Below are positions 26,380-35,947 of a DNA stretch of 64,000 bases, piece after piece. The stretch lies in contig NZ_JAMOKG010000001.1 in the NCBI RefSeq assembly GCF_023656565.1, positions 1,122,456 to 1,186,455 on the forward strand, in the 5' to 3' direction. The position numbers and the translations under genes were made by a program. The stretch is from Flavobacterium tyrosinilyticum (GTDB lineage: Bacteria; Bacteroidota; Bacteroidia; Flavobacteriales; Flavobacteriaceae). Position 1 is the first letter of the stretch. Each line of letters opens with the position of its first letter. Below the pieces are notes generated by a model. The model worked only from the letters and a program-made list of their open reading frames with translations, did not search any database and was not told the DNA's origin.

Positions 26380-27654
26380 TTAGATTAAATCGAAACCGAT
26401 ATCTTTTCTAAAATACATCTTATCAAAGCTTAGTTTATCTATGTTTTGGTAAGATTTTTTTATGGCCTCCTGGAAATTATCTCCATAAGAAGTTACAGCA
26501 ATTACACGTCCTCCATTAGTAACGACATTTTCTCCATCTAATTTTGTTCCTGCGTGAAAAACTATAGAATCTGTAACATTTTCTAAACCTGTAATTACTT
26601 TTCCTTTTTCGAAATCTTCAGGATAACCGCCAGAAACAACCATAATTGTAGTCGCACTTCTCGGATCAACTTCTAAAGTAAATTCGTCTAATTTTTGATC
26701 AGCAACTGCTAAAAACAATTCAACCAAATCCGATTTTAATCTAGGAACCACAACTTCAGTTTCTGGATCTCCCATTCTAACGTTGTACTCAATAACGATA
26801 GGTTCGTTTTTAACATTAATCAAACCAATAAATACGAATCCTTTATATTCGATTCCGTCTTTTTGGAAACCTTCGATTGTTGGTTTTACAATACGTGTTT
26901 CAATTTTTTCCATTAAAACAGCGTCAACATAAGGAACTGGAGAAACTGCTCCCATTCCGCCTGTGTTTAAACCTGTATCTCCTTCTCCAATTCTTTTGTA
27001 GTCTTTTGCCGTTGGAAGAATTTTATAGCTTTTTCCGTCAGTTAAAACGAAACAGCTTAATTCGATTCCGTCCAAGAATTCTTCGATAACAACTTTTGCA
27101 CTTGCTGTTCCAAATTTTGCATGAACCAACATATTTCTCAATTCTGTTTTTGCTTCTTCAAGATCTTGAATAATCAAAACACCTTTTCCAGCTGCTAATC
27201 CATCTGCTTTTAAAACATAAGGCGGCTGTAATGTTTCTAAAAACTCACATCCTTTTTCAACTGTTTCAGCAGTGAAACTATCATAAGCTGCAGTTGGAAT
27301 ATTATGTTTCATCAAGAATTCTTTTGCAAATTCTTTACTTCCTTCTAATTGAGCACCCAATTTTGATGGTCCAATAACCGGAATATGTTTTAAACTTTCG
27401 TCGTTTTTAAAATAATCGTAAACTCCTTTTACCAACGGATCTTCTGGCCCTACGACTACTAAACTTATATTTTCTTTAAGCACTAATGCCTTTACTGCTT
27501 CAAAATCAGTTGGAGATATTGCAACGTTTTCAGCAATTGCAGCAGTTCCCGCATTTCCAGGTACTACAAAAAGTTTTTCGCAAAGCGGACTCTGAGTCAT
27601 TTTCCACGCAAATGCATGTTCTCTTCCGCCTGATCCCAATAGTAAAATTGTCAT
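26380..27654 (-). CDS. purD: Phosphoribosylamine-glycine ligase (GARS)
   Basis: 424 residues, normal length. Second step of purine synthesis: joins phosphoribosylamine and glycine with ATP. The N-terminal ILLLGSGGREHAFAWKM is diagnostic. The ATP-grasp domain (about 105-330) shows PPYVLKADGLAAGKGVLI and GFVFIGLINV with EYNVRMGDPETE, the metal-binding signature. A -7 box lies upstream at 27680-27687. It stands alone, as pur genes often do in Flavobacterium. Confidence 0.97.
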   Translation of the reverse strand: MTILLLGSGGREHAFAWKMTQSPLCEKLFVVPGNAGTAAIAENVAISPTDFEAVKALVLKENISLVVVGPEDPLVKGVYDYFKNDESLKHIPVIGPSKLGAQLEGSKEFAKEFLMKHNIPTAAYDSFTAETVEKGCEFLETLQPPYVLKADGLAAGKGVLIIQDLEEAKTELRNMLVHAKFGTASAKVVIEEFLDGIELSCFVLTDGKSYKILPTAKDYKRIGEGDTGLNTGGMGAVSPVPYVDAVLMEKIETRIVKPTIEGFQKDGIEYKGFVFIGLINVKNEPIVIEYNVRMGDPETEVVVPRLKSDLVELFLAVADQKLDEFTLEVDPRSATTIMVVSGGYPEDFEKGKVITGLENVTDSIVFHAGTKLDGENVVTNGGRVIAVTSYGDNFQEAIKKSYQNIDKLSFDKMYFRKDIGFDLI

Positions 27655-27679
27655 GGTGTAGTTGTATTTAGTTGTGGTA

Positions 27680-27687
27680 CAAAAATA
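27680..27687 (-). promoter_or_regulatory. -7 box of purD
   Basis: TATTTTTG on the minus strand, 25 bases before the purD ATG; exact match to TAnnTTTG. Confidence 0.6.
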
Positions 27688-27749
27688 CTTGCTTTTGTAC
27701 GTAAAAAATAATTAAATCTTTAAAAAGTTGTTGAATCATTTCGAAACAT

Positions 27750-27757
27750 TATTTTTG
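27750..27757 (+). promoter_or_regulatory. -7 box of the PaaK/CapK-like gene
   Basis: TATTTTTG, 19 bases before the ATG at 27777, with a TTGTTG about 20 bases further upstream as a possible -33 element. Confidence 0.6.
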
Positions 27758-27776
27758 ACGAAAATTATTCTGAAAA

Positions 27777-29087
27777 ATGATTCGCCTTTTTGATATTTCG
27801 CTAAAATTAAATGGTTTTCCTATAGAGAAAGCCAAAGACGAATTGGATAAAATTGTTCATTTTTCTGAAGAAGAATTTGCTTCGTTTCTTCAAAACAAAA
27901 AAGCAGAAATTGTTGATTTTCATTTAAAAAACAACCCTTTTTACAAAGAGTTAGCAGGAAATACAACCGCACAAAATTGGGAAAATCTTCCTATTTTAAA
28001 TAAACAGAATTTACAAAAACCTCTGGAAGAAAGACTTTCAAAAGGTTATTTTAAAAAATCTGTTTACCTCAACAAAACTTCTGGATCAAGCGGAACTCCT
28101 TTTGTTTTTGCTAAAGATAAATATTCACATGCTTTAACTTGGGCTTCCAACATTATGCGCTTTGGTTGGTTTGGAATTGATTTTAACCATTCGTATCAGG
28201 CACGTTTTTACGGAATTCCAATGGATTTTATTGGATATCAAAAAGAACGTTTCAAAGATTTTTTGAGTCATCGTTATCGTTTTCCCGTTTTTGATTTGTC
28301 TGATGAAGTGTTGGAAAAATTTCTACAAAAATTCAAAACCGCAAAATTCGATTACCTCAACGGATATACCAGTTCTATTGTTTTGTTTGCCAAATATTTG
28401 GAAAAGAAAAATATTGTTTTAAAAGATATTTGTCCAACTTTAAAAGCTTGCTTTGTTACTTCGGAAATGCTTTTTGAATCGGACAAAAAGCTTTTAGAAA
28501 AGCAATTTGGCATTCCGATTATCAGTGAATATGGCGCGTCTGAATTGGATTTGATTGCTTTTGAAAATCCAAAAGGCGAGTGGCAAGTTAATGCTGAAAC
28601 CCTTTTTGTCGAAATTTTGGATGAAAACAATAATCCTGTTCCACATGGAACAGAAGGAAAAATTGTGATTACTTCTTTATACAACAAAGCAAATCCTTTT
28701 ATACGATACGAAATTGGCGACATTGGAATTTTGGACGAAAAAAGTACACCTCAAAAACCAATTCTTAAAAAATTAATTGGAAGAACCAATGATGTTGCCA
28801 TTTTGCCAAGCGGCAAAAAATCTCCAGGTTTGACCTTTTATTATGTAACCAAAAGCATTATTGAAGATGATGGAAACGTAAAAGAATTCATTATCAAACA
28901 AACTAAAATTGATACTTTTGAAATTGAATATATCTCTGAAAATGAATTAGTTTCAGAACAAATTCAAAAAATAAAAGAAGCTATTGATTTATATTTAGAA
29001 CGTAATTTAAACTTCACTTTTACAAGAAAAAATGTTTTAGAAAGAACCAATCGAGGGAAATTAAAACAATTTAAATCTTATTTATAA
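27777..29087 (+). CDS. Phenylacetate-CoA ligase/CapK-like adenylate-forming protein
   Basis: 436 residues of the AMP-dependent synthetase superfamily, PaaK/CapK branch. The nucleotide-binding loop reads KTSGSSGTPFVFAKDK (about 98-113), and ISEYGASELDLIAFE is the adenylate motif. The C-terminal domain has IRYEIGDIGIL and LIGRTNDVAILPSGKK with the conserved hinge. CapK-like proteins of this size often lie near surface polysaccharide loci, and the large glycan cluster begins 600 bases away on the other strand. That supports a polysaccharide or aminoacyl/acyl-transfer role rather than phenylacetate breakdown. The substrate is not determined. Confidence 0.83.
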   Translation: MIRLFDISLKLNGFPIEKAKDELDKIVHFSEEEFASFLQNKKAEIVDFHLKNNPFYKELAGNTTAQNWENLPILNKQNLQKPLEERLSKGYFKKSVYLNKTSGSSGTPFVFAKDKYSHALTWASNIMRFGWFGIDFNHSYQARFYGIPMDFIGYQKERFKDFLSHRYRFPVFDLSDEVLEKFLQKFKTAKFDYLNGYTSSIVLFAKYLEKKNIVLKDICPTLKACFVTSEMLFESDKKLLEKQFGIPIISEYGASELDLIAFENPKGEWQVNAETLFVEILDENNNPVPHGTEGKIVITSLYNKANPFIRYEIGDIGILDEKSTPQKPILKKLIGRTNDVAILPSGKKSPGLTFYYVTKSIIEDDGNVKEFIIKQTKIDTFEIEYISENELVSEQIQKIKEAIDLYLERNLNFTFTRKNVLERTNRGKLKQFKSYL

Positions 29088-29103
29088 AAAATAAATAAAA
29101 TCT

Positions 29104-29111
29104 TACATTTG
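29104..29111 (+). promoter_or_regulatory. -7 box of the ORF6N gene
   Basis: TACATTTG matches TAnnTTTG, 18 bases before the ATG at 29130. Confidence 0.6.
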
Positions 29112-29129
29112 TTTTTTAATTAAAAACTT

Positions 29130-29660
29130 ATGGAAAATCAATCTCTTCTTTCTGAAGAAACAATTTCTAGTAAAATATATTTTATCCGTGGTCAAAAAGT
29201 GATGCTTGATGGAGATTTAGCTTTACTTTATGGCGTAGAAACTAAAAGGTTAAATGAACAGGTAAAAAGAAATTTATCCAGATTTCCCGACGATTTCATG
29301 TTTCAACTTAATGATAATGAACATAATTCTCTAAGGTCGCAAATTGCGACCTTAAAGAAAGGAAGAGGAGAACATCAAAAATATTTACCGTTTGCTTTTA
29401 CAGAGCATGGTGTATTAATGCTATCAAGTGTCTTAAAAAGCGATAAAGCCATTCAAACCAATATTCAAATTATGCGGATTTTCACCAAAGTAAGACAAAT
29501 GCTTTTGGATACAACCGAAATTAAAGTTGATATTCTTCAGATTCAGAAGAAGTTAGAAAATCACGATAAAAATATAGAATTGGTGTTTTCTTACTTGGAT
29601 GAACTAACTGAGAAAAAGGAAAATGATGAAGAAAGAGTAAAAATTGGATATAAAAAGTAA
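29130..29660 (+). CDS. ORF6N domain protein (KilA-N/antirepressor type)
   Basis: 176 residues. The N-terminal ORF6N domain covers about 10-95: IYFIRGQKVMLDGDLALLYG, then TKRLNEQVKRNLSRFPDDFM and FAFTEHGVLMLSSVL, a DNA-binding fold from phage antirepressors that is widespread in Bacteroidota chromosomes. The C-terminal part is a coiled coil (about 130-165). The coding stretch for RSQIATL is a 21-base palindrome, which recurs directly after the gene as a longer hairpin. This hints at self-regulation or at an element copied from the gene. It may be a remnant of a mobile element; no phage genes surround it. Confidence 0.87.
   Translation: MENQSLLSEETISSKIYFIRGQKVMLDGDLALLYGVETKRLNEQVKRNLSRFPDDFMFQLNDNEHNSLRSQIATLKKGRGEHQKYLPFAFTEHGVLMLSSVLKSDKAIQTNIQIMRIFTKVRQMLLDTTEIKVDILQIQKKLENHDKNIELVFSYLDELTEKKENDEERVKIGYKK
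29333..29353. repeat. 21-bp palindrome inside the ORF6N gene
   Basis: Arms AAGGTCGCAA and TTGCGACCTT flank one central A. The identical 21-mer is found at 29667-29687. Confidence 0.9.
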
Positions 29661-29662
29661 TT

Positions 29663-29691
29663 TTTCAAGGTCGCAAATTGCGACCTTGAAA
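29663..29691. terminator. 14-bp hairpin after the ORF6N gene carrying the same palindrome
   Basis: TTTC plus the 21-base palindrome plus GAAA gives a perfect 14-bp stem with a single unpaired base at the centre in DNA. It lies between the ORF6N stop and the end of the convergent glycosyltransferase gene. T runs outside the stem are weak (ATTTT and AAAAA), so termination is likely but not certain. Confidence 0.6.
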
Positions 29692-29695
29692 GATT

Positions 29696-30463
29696 TTAAA
29701 TCTTCTTTATATATTTTGATTTGATTATCAACTGAGTAAACAAAAACCTAATCATCAATAAAACAGAAAACACAAAATTATATCTGTGGAATTCTCTATA
29801 AACTCCAAAATTATGTTTGATCAATTTAAATTTTGAAGAGGAAACAGAATCTTTTCTAATTCTGTAAAAAGCCAAAGATTCTGGAACTGGTTTTGCTATT
29901 TTAATTTGTTTTAAAATCGTAAGCCATATTCTCCAATCTTGTCTTTTTTGTGACGTTTCAAGAATAATTTTCCCAAAATAATCTGCGTCATAAATAGCTG
30001 TTAGATTGCCTACATAATTGCAGAAAAACAATTGTTTATAAGTCAACGGATTTGGGGATTCAACTCTCCTATTCAAATCATTTCCTTCTTCATCAATAGA
30101 ATCGTAAAAGCTAAAAGTAAAATGTAAATTATTTGCTTTTAAAAACTGAATCTGTTTTTCTAATTTTTCAGGAAACCATAAATCATCAGCGTCTAAATAG
30201 GCAATATATTTTCCTGTGGCTTTTTCTAAAGCGGCGTTTCTGGCAAAACCATTTCCGCGATTTTTTGGTAGTTTAAAAAGCTTTATTCGGCTGTCTTTTT
30301 TTACAAATTCTTCAATTATAGCAACCGTATTATCGGTAGAAGCATCATCAACCAAAATCATTTCCCAGTTTGTATAGGTTTGATTTTGAGCTGACTCTAT
30401 TGTTGATCTAATGAACTTTTCAGTATTATATGTTGGAGTTAAAATAGATACTAAATCGTTCAT
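29696..30463 (-). CDS. Glycosyltransferase family 2
   Basis: 255 residues. The GT-A domain opens with VSILTPTYNTEKFIRSTIES and has LVDDASTDNT and the metal-binding YLDADDLW. GT2 enzymes transfer a sugar from an NDP-sugar to a growing glycan. It is the last gene of the minus-strand polysaccharide cluster, 29 bases after the UDP-glucuronate decarboxylase-like gene. The C-terminal hydrophobic end (about 225-245) may associate with the membrane. The sugar is unknown. Confidence 0.9.
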   Translation of the reverse strand: MNDLVSILTPTYNTEKFIRSTIESAQNQTYTNWEMILVDDASTDNTVAIIEEFVKKDSRIKLFKLPKNRGNGFARNAALEKATGKYIAYLDADDLWFPEKLEKQIQFLKANNLHFTFSFYDSIDEEGNDLNRRVESPNPLTYKQLFFCNYVGNLTAIYDADYFGKIILETSQKRQDWRIWLTILKQIKIAKPVPESLAFYRIRKDSVSSSKFKLIKHNFGVYREFHRYNFVFSVLLMIRFLFTQLIIKSKYIKKI

Positions 30464-30492
30464 TAGAATTGAATGTCTTTCAAAGTTAAATG

Positions 30493-31476
30493 TTATTTAA
30501 TGTAGCTTGAAAAATCTTTATGTTCTTCTTTAGCAAGTTCTTCAGGAGATAATGATTTGAAATACTCATAGGTAATTTTCATTCCCTCTGCACGGTTTAC
30601 TTTTGCTTCCCAACCTAACAATTCTTTTGCTTTTGTGGTATCTGGCTGACGCTGTAATGGATCGTTTATTGGCAATGGATGATAAACCACTTTCTGATTT
30701 GTTCCTGTCAGTTTTATGATTTCTTCTGCAAAATCTTTAATTGTAATCTCATCTGGATTTCCAATATTTACAGGATACACATAATCTGAATGCAACAATC
30801 TGTAAATACCTTCAACTTGGTCATCAACATAACAGAAAGAACGCGTTTGCATACCGTCTCCAAAAATTGTTAAATCTTCTCCGCGAAGTGCTTGTCCGAT
30901 AAAAGCTGGAATTACACGTCCGTCGTTTAATCGCATTCTTGGTCCGTAAGTATTAAAAATACGAACGATTCTAGTTTCTACGCCATGAAAAGTATGGTAC
31001 GCCATTGTTATAGATTCCTGAAAACGTTTTGCCTCGTCATAAACACCACGCGGGCCAATTGTATTAACGTTTCCGTAATATTCTTCTGTTTGCGGATGCA
31101 CCAAAGGATCTCCGTAAACTTCTGATGTTGATGCAATCAAAATTCTGGCTTTTTTTACTCTCGCCAATCCAAGTAGATTATGAGTTCCTAAAGATCCTAC
31201 TTTCAAAGTCTGAATCGGAATTTTTAAATAATCAATTGGGCTTGCCGGCGAAGCAAAATGCAATATATAGTCTAAATCTCCAGGAACATGAACAAACTTA
31301 GTAATATCATGATGATAAAATTCAAAGTTTTCTAGTTTGAATAAATGTTCAATATTTTTAAGATCTCCCGTAATCAGATTATCCATTCCGATTACAAAAT
31401 AACCTTCTTTGATAAATCTGTCACATAAATGCGATCCTAAAAAACCTGCCGCTCCGGTGATAAGTATTCTTTTCAT
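30493..31476 (-). CDS. UDP-glucuronate decarboxylase-like SDR (UDP-xylose synthase type)
   Basis: 327 residues, extended short-chain dehydrogenase fold. The NAD-binding loop is [10 protein letters not shown] (8-17), with catalytic Ser-Thr-Ser in STSEVYG and the YDEAK pair (146-150). The opening [27 protein letters not shown] and the [12 protein letters not shown] stretch are typical for UXS enzymes, which decarboxylate UDP-glucuronate to UDP-xylose using bound NAD. Its product would be a precursor for the polysaccharide made by this cluster. It could instead be a related epimerase, but the SPASP motif favours UXS. One base separates it from the GT4 gene. Confidence 0.88.
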   Translation of the reverse strand: MKRILITGAAGFLGSHLCDRFIKEGYFVIGMDNLITGDLKNIEHLFKLENFEFYHHDITKFVHVPGDLDYILHFASPASPIDYLKIPIQTLKVGSLGTHNLLGLARVKKARILIASTSEVYGDPLVHPQTEEYYGNVNTIGPRGVYDEAKRFQESITMAYHTFHGVETRIVRIFNTYGPRMRLNDGRVIPAFIGQALRGEDLTIFGDGMQTRSFCYVDDQVEGIYRLLHSDYVYPVNIGNPDEITIKDFAEEIIKLTGTNQKVVYHPLPINDPLQRQPDTTKAKELLGWEAKVNRAEGMKITYEYFKSLSPEELAKEEHKDFSSYIK

Positions 31477-31477
31477 A

Positions 31478-32602
31478 TTATACTGATTGTTCTCTATAAA
31501 TAGATTCGAGAACCTTTATTTTTCTATAAATATTATGGTGCTTTTCAAATGTCTCTTTTGCATTTTTTGAAAACTCATTATATAGTTTTTCATCTTGAAG
31601 TAAAAGATTAATTTTTTTACTAAACTCTACAGTATTATTTTCCTCAATGCAATAACCGTTATAATCATTCACAATCAAATCCCTGTTTCCATCACAATCT
31701 GAAACTACACTTGGAATTGACAATGCCAAACTCTCAATAACTGAATAAGGAAGTCCTTCGTATCTGGCTGTTGATAGATATAATTTTGATTTACTTATGA
31801 TGTTTAAAACATCTTCCCTTGTTGTCCAATTTAATAAAGTAACTTTATTTTTTAAATTGAATTTTTCTATTAAATCTTCAACTTGTCTTATATGATCTGA
31901 ATGATGTCCTAATCCTAAAATTACCAAATGTACATCAACAATTTTATTAAGTTCATATAAAACTTCAATCAATTCTTCAATATTTTTTTGATAACAAGGT
32001 CTTCCTACTGTACATAAATATTGATCAGGCCATGTTTTCGGTATAGATAAATTGTAAATTTTTTCTATTGGTTCTATTGCATTGTTAAACAGATCTGTTT
32101 TAGATTTTGCAAAACCAACCTCATTTACTGCTCTGTTTAATTCGGATTGAGAAGAGGCCACTAAAACCGTTTTTCCTTTGGAAAGCATTTTTTCAATTTT
32201 CAAAAAAAACAATCTTTTAGTTTTACTTTCTGTGCTTAAAAAAGAAAATGCTTGAGGTGTATGTAAGACTTTTATTCCTGTTAAGAAACCGACTATCCTT
32301 CCAATCACACCACCTTTTGTACTATGTGAATGAATTAAATCTGGTTTTTCTTTACGAATAATTTTCCATGCTTTTAAAATTGCCTGCAAATCATATCTAA
32401 AAGATATTTCTCGATATATAGGAAGTCTATAGCAACCTATTGGTTTAGCATCTTTGTCTACAAATTCATTTTTAGTATCAGAATCGCCATGAATCACTAT
32501 ATTCTCAAAATCCTGGGTATCTAAATTATGAAGTATCTGTCTTAGAGAAACATCAACCCCTCCTACTGAATGTAAAATATGCGCAACTTTAATTTTATTC
32601 AT
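31478..32602 (-). CDS. Glycosyltransferase family 4
   Basis: 374 residues, GT-B fold. The N-terminal [20 protein letters not shown] and the [17 protein letters not shown] loop are the acceptor domain motifs. The C-terminal [20 protein letters not shown] carries the E-x7-E donor motif. It overlaps the upstream membrane protein gene by eight bases, indicating coupled translation. It adds one sugar in the polysaccharide repeat; specificity is not known. Confidence 0.92.
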   Translation of the reverse strand: MNKIKVAHILHSVGGVDVSLRQILHNLDTQDFENIVIHGDSDTKNEFVDKDAKPIGCYRLPIYREISFRYDLQAILKAWKIIRKEKPDLIHSHSTKGGVIGRIVGFLTGIKVLHTPQAFSFLSTESKTKRLFFLKIEKMLSKGKTVLVASSQSELNRAVNEVGFAKSKTDLFNNAIEPIEKIYNLSIPKTWPDQYLCTVGRPCYQKNIEELIEVLYELNKIVDVHLVILGLGHHSDHIRQVEDLIEKFNLKNKVTLLNWTTREDVLNIISKSKLYLSTARYEGLPYSVIESLALSIPSVVSDCDGNRDLIVNDYNGYCIEENNTVEFSKKINLLLQDEKLYNEFSKNAKETFEKHHNIYRKIKVLESIYREQSV

Positions 32603-33782
32603 CTTCTTTTCTCTGAAGCAAAATTAGTGTAAATATACCAAACAAATAACAACCAAATTGTCTGTAAAATATGTTCTCTACAATAAAAAAAAGTAGAAAA
32701 GCAATCACTATTGCAATTTTAAAAAAATCTAGTCGTAATTCTAAAAATAATACAACAAAAATTGCTGTGAATAAAAGAAAAGCGATGATTCCCCCAACTA
32801 AATAAAAATCAATGAACTGATTATGGGTGTTAAATTTTTCTGATAAAAAATATTCTCTTTTCGATTGATTTTTGATACTTGATGCATAGCAATCAAGTAA
32901 ATTATTCTTTATTTTTTGATATCCGTCAAAACCCGTTAAAAAACTAAAATCATCTTGTTTTGTCATTTTGTAAGCACAATTCCAAATTACAATTCTGGGT
33001 TCATAATCAGAGGCTTCTTGCAATGATTTTTCTAAATTATTTTTTATAAAAAATCTTTCTCCAATATTTTTGTTTGACATAACCATAACCACAAACAAAA
33101 GTGCCAACCCAAATGCATATAGAATTTTTTTATACCATTTTGTTTTAAAATAAAATATAAAATATACTCCCGCAATTGCAAAAACTGTAATAATTGAAAT
33201 TCTGGCTGAAATCAATAAAATAAATCCCAGTAAGACAACAGAATTGAAACTATAAAGTTTACACCATTTTGAGGTAGTTATTGCTTTTTCTATGGATAAT
33301 AAGAATCCGAGTACAGCAATAAATCCAATATATGGACGCTCCAAAAGCAATAATTTGTTTACCTCAGCTGTATTAGAAAAAGGCAGAATTCTTGTTTGAA
33401 AATAATATATTCCTATAAGAAACAATGAAATTAAAACACAGGCATCAATACCTATTAAAACCACTATCTTTAATATTTTTATATCTTTTATTTTAGACAA
33501 TAAAATCGAAATCCAAACTGTTAATAATAATCCTTTATAAACTCTAAAATCAAAGGATAAATTGCCATACAATGCAGATTTGATTATTAAATAAAACATT
33601 AAAATCAGCAAAATACTTTTTGAATAAGAGTTGGATTTAAATGCTTTAATTTCAAAGTTTATCAAAAACAAAATGGTCAACAATATAAGACCAAGGTTAG
33701 GTAATGCTTTTGAAAAGAAAAGCACCAGAATCATAAAATATGCTGTATAATTATATATGTTCTTCTGTATTAAGATTTTCAT
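32595..33782 (-). CDS. O-antigen polymerase/ligase-like membrane protein
   Basis: 395 residues, about 10-11 hydrophobic segments and one larger loop (about 250-325). The residues ISARISIITVFAIAGVYF correspond to the S/G-R-x-x motif in Wzy_C/WaaL proteins, and NTHNQFIDFYLVGG is the H-N-x-Y-like motif at the end of the large loop. These features point to a Wzy polymerase or WaaL ligase. A second protein of the same type is encoded at 34563-35945, so one may polymerise and the other ligate. Four-base overlap with the GT2 gene upstream. Confidence 0.85.
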   Translation of the reverse strand: MKILIQKNIYNYTAYFMILVLFFSKALPNLGLILLTILFLINFEIKAFKSNSYSKSILLILMFYLIIKSALYGNLSFDFRVYKGLLLTVWISILLSKIKDIKILKIVVLIGIDACVLISLFLIGIYYFQTRILPFSNTAEVNKLLLLERPYIGFIAVLGFLLSIEKAITTSKWCKLYSFNSVVLLGFILLISARISIITVFAIAGVYFIFYFKTKWYKKILYAFGLALLFVVMVMSNKNIGERFFIKNNLEKSLQEASDYEPRIVIWNCAYKMTKQDDFSFLTGFDGYQKIKNNLLDCYASSIKNQSKREYFLSEKFNTHNQFIDFYLVGGIIAFLLFTAIFVVLFLELRLDFFKIAIVIAFLLFFIVENIFYRQFGCYLFGIFTLILLQRKEDE

Positions 33783-34570
33783 TTTTTTATCTTTTTTAGG
33801 AACAAAATAAAACTATATGGAAGAATTAATAGTATATAATTTCTTATAAGCCCGTAAATTGGATAAAAACCAAAATAAAAGTTTTCCTTTATAATTTTAA
33901 TTCTACATCTTACTTGTTGTTTTCTTTTTTGTATTGAAATACCTTTTTCGTTAATCTCAATTTGTGTGAGATATTCACTAATATTAGCCAATTTAAATGA
34001 TTTTGAAATGGCAAAGAAAAAAGCATAATCTTCAGCTGATTTATAATTAAGAGAGTACATTCCGACCGTTTTTAATATTTCACAAGAAAAAGTAACAGCT
34101 GGATGAATAAGCATCGAATTGAAATACATTTTTTTCTTTATATCTCTATCTTTCAATGGTAAATCGATCGAATATAAAAAATTATCATTATTATCAACAG
34201 CCAAAACATTGGAACCTACTATTTTAATATCTGGATGAACTTCTAAAAAGTCTTTTTGAATAGCAAACCTTTTTCCCAGACAAATATCTCCGCAGTCTAA
34301 TCTGGCGATATATTTATATCCTTTTTCTAAAATAATTTTTAAACCTGTATTTAATGCTGTTTCAATTCCTTTGTTCTGTGGTAAATATTCAAAAAATACT
34401 TTTCCTTTTGCTTTAAAGCTATTCACAGCTCTATTCTCATCAAATTTATTCACACTGCCATCATCAACAATCAAAACATCTAATTCATCATCTTCATCAA
34501 TGGATTGAATGGATTTCATTAATCCATCAGAATTATTATAATACGGTATTAAAAGAATGAGATTATTCAT
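33779..34570 (-). CDS. Glycosyltransferase family 2
   Basis: 263 residues, GT-A domain: LILLIPYYNNSDGLMKSIQS, then VLIVDDGSVNKF and RLDCGDICLGKR (the DxD-like position reads DCGD). The C-terminal helix (about 235-258) is hydrophobic. It overlaps the genes on both sides (four and eight bases), so it is a fixed member of the cluster. The sugar specificity is unknown. Confidence 0.9.
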   Translation of the reverse strand: MNNLILLIPYYNNSDGLMKSIQSIDEDDELDVLIVDDGSVNKFDENRAVNSFKAKGKVFFEYLPQNKGIETALNTGLKIILEKGYKYIARLDCGDICLGKRFAIQKDFLEVHPDIKIVGSNVLAVDNNDNFLYSIDLPLKDRDIKKKMYFNSMLIHPAVTFSCEILKTVGMYSLNYKSAEDYAFFFAISKSFKLANISEYLTQIEINEKGISIQKRKQQVRCRIKIIKENFYFGFYPIYGLIRNYILLILPYSFILFLKKIKK

Positions 34571-35945
34571 TTTTTAAAATTAACGGTTTATATCGCATTC
34601 TAATTAAAATTGCCAAACAGAGCCAAACTCCATAAATTCTAAAAGTATCTATCTGAAGCCAGTTAATGTAGAGTCCTAAAAGCGAAATTAAAGCAATCAT
34701 TAAAATAACTTTTTCTTCATCTTTTGCCTTTTTCATTAAAAGCTTAATTTCATTTAGAGAAAAATAAAGCAGCATTAAAAATAAAGCAATTCCAACTAAA
34801 CCTGTTTCTGCAAGGAGTCTTGTGTAAAGATTATATCCCGGTGGAAATGCTTTTTCCTTTTTATTCTTATAATGCAATTCGAACTCGTAATTATTTCTTG
34901 TTGCCCAAGAAGGATAATGAGTTCTATTATGGTAAGCCTGCTGTCCAAACCCAACTCCTGTAATTGGATTTTCTGAAAAAACCTGCAATGCAGCATACTG
35001 CATTCCGAATCGGGACTGATTGGATACGTTTTTGGTTAAATTTTTTTGAAAGTTTAATGAATCCATTTTCTCGGTGACCGAATGAATTACTTTTTCCCCT
35101 TTAAAAATAAGCAAAACTGAAAAAACAACTAAAAATATCACTAAAAAATTGATAACGTATTTCTTAAATCTCACGTCCTTATATAAGAAAATTAAAAAAA
35201 CAAATCCTTGAAAAAATATCACGATTAATCCTGTGCGTGATCCTGAAAAGTAAGTCAGAACAAAAACAGCAAACGTTGGCAAAAACCTTGTTAGTCTTTT
35301 GCTTGTGAGAATATAACTGAACATCCAGCCAGAAATCGTAATAAGATAAATAGCTAAAAAAGGCGGTTCGTAAGTTATTGTCGAAATTCTGCCTTCTGGA
35401 TGAAGATTAACCTCTAAGAAAGGGAAATAATTAAATCCTTTTAGAATTGGATATAAAAACACATATCCAAAAATGGAGATTAAAATTTCGAAAAAACCAT
35501 ATATAGAAGCTACAATTAAAGAATAAAGAAACACTTTCCGTATTTTAGAAAGTGCTTCTTTCAGTTCCATTTTAGCTAAAACGTTGATATAGAAAATAAA
35601 AAATACAAAAGCAGAAATAAGCAAAGCAAAATATTGTCGTATAAACCTATTTGTACCACTTATACTCTTAAAATAATTAGAACTAACCGAAGATGCATTT
35701 AATATTGTTGTTATTAAACACCAGATTATAAACAACATTACAAGCTGAAAAAGAAAATTTTTGTACGGAAAAATTATTCTTTTTGTTAAAGAGGTATTTA
35801 TAAGTAAAAATAAAAATCCGGCAAATAAAAAAAGCGCTCCAGATTCTGTTTTAAATTCTCCCAAAAATGATATTCCTTCATAACTATTAAATGGAAAAAA
35901 GAAAAGACCTAAGAAAAATAATATATTATATGTTTTTGCAAGCAC
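34563..35945 (-). CDS. O-antigen ligase/polymerase family membrane protein
   Basis: 460 residues with roughly 12 hydrophobic segments. It has the family features FSGSRTGLIVIFFQGFVFL (GSR motif of Wzy_C/O-antigen ligase) and a large periplasmic loop with GVGFGQQAYHNRTHYP, containing the expected His-Asn pair. The start is GTG at 35945, two bases after the stop of the neighbouring glycosyltransferase; no ATG fits the first transmembrane segment. It may act as ligase or polymerase for the glycan built by this cluster. Confidence 0.87.
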   Translation of the reverse strand: MLAKTYNILFFLGLFFFPFNSYEGISFLGEFKTESGALFLFAGFLFLLINTSLTKRIIFPYKNFLFQLVMLFIIWCLITTILNASSVSSNYFKSISGTNRFIRQYFALLISAFVFFIFYINVLAKMELKEALSKIRKVFLYSLIVASIYGFFEILISIFGYVFLYPILKGFNYFPFLEVNLHPEGRISTITYEPPFLAIYLITISGWMFSYILTSKRLTRFLPTFAVFVLTYFSGSRTGLIVIFFQGFVFLIFLYKDVRFKKYVINFLVIFLVVFSVLLIFKGEKVIHSVTEKMDSLNFQKNLTKNVSNQSRFGMQYAALQVFSENPITGVGFGQQAYHNRTHYPSWATRNNYEFELHYKNKKEKAFPPGYNLYTRLLAETGLVGIALFLMLLYFSLNEIKLLMKKAKDEEKVILMIALISLLGLYINWLQIDTFRIYGVWLCLAILIRMRYKPLILKNE

Positions 35946-35947
35946 TA

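Noticed and set aside
27777..29087. Phenylacetate degradation enzyme (PaaK)
   Set aside because: Sequence family fits, but there are no paa genes nearby and the location next to a polysaccharide cluster favours the CapK branch; kept as a general ligase call.
29130..29660. Prophage
   Set aside because: Only a single ORF6N gene; no phage structural, integrase or lysis genes in the neighbourhood.
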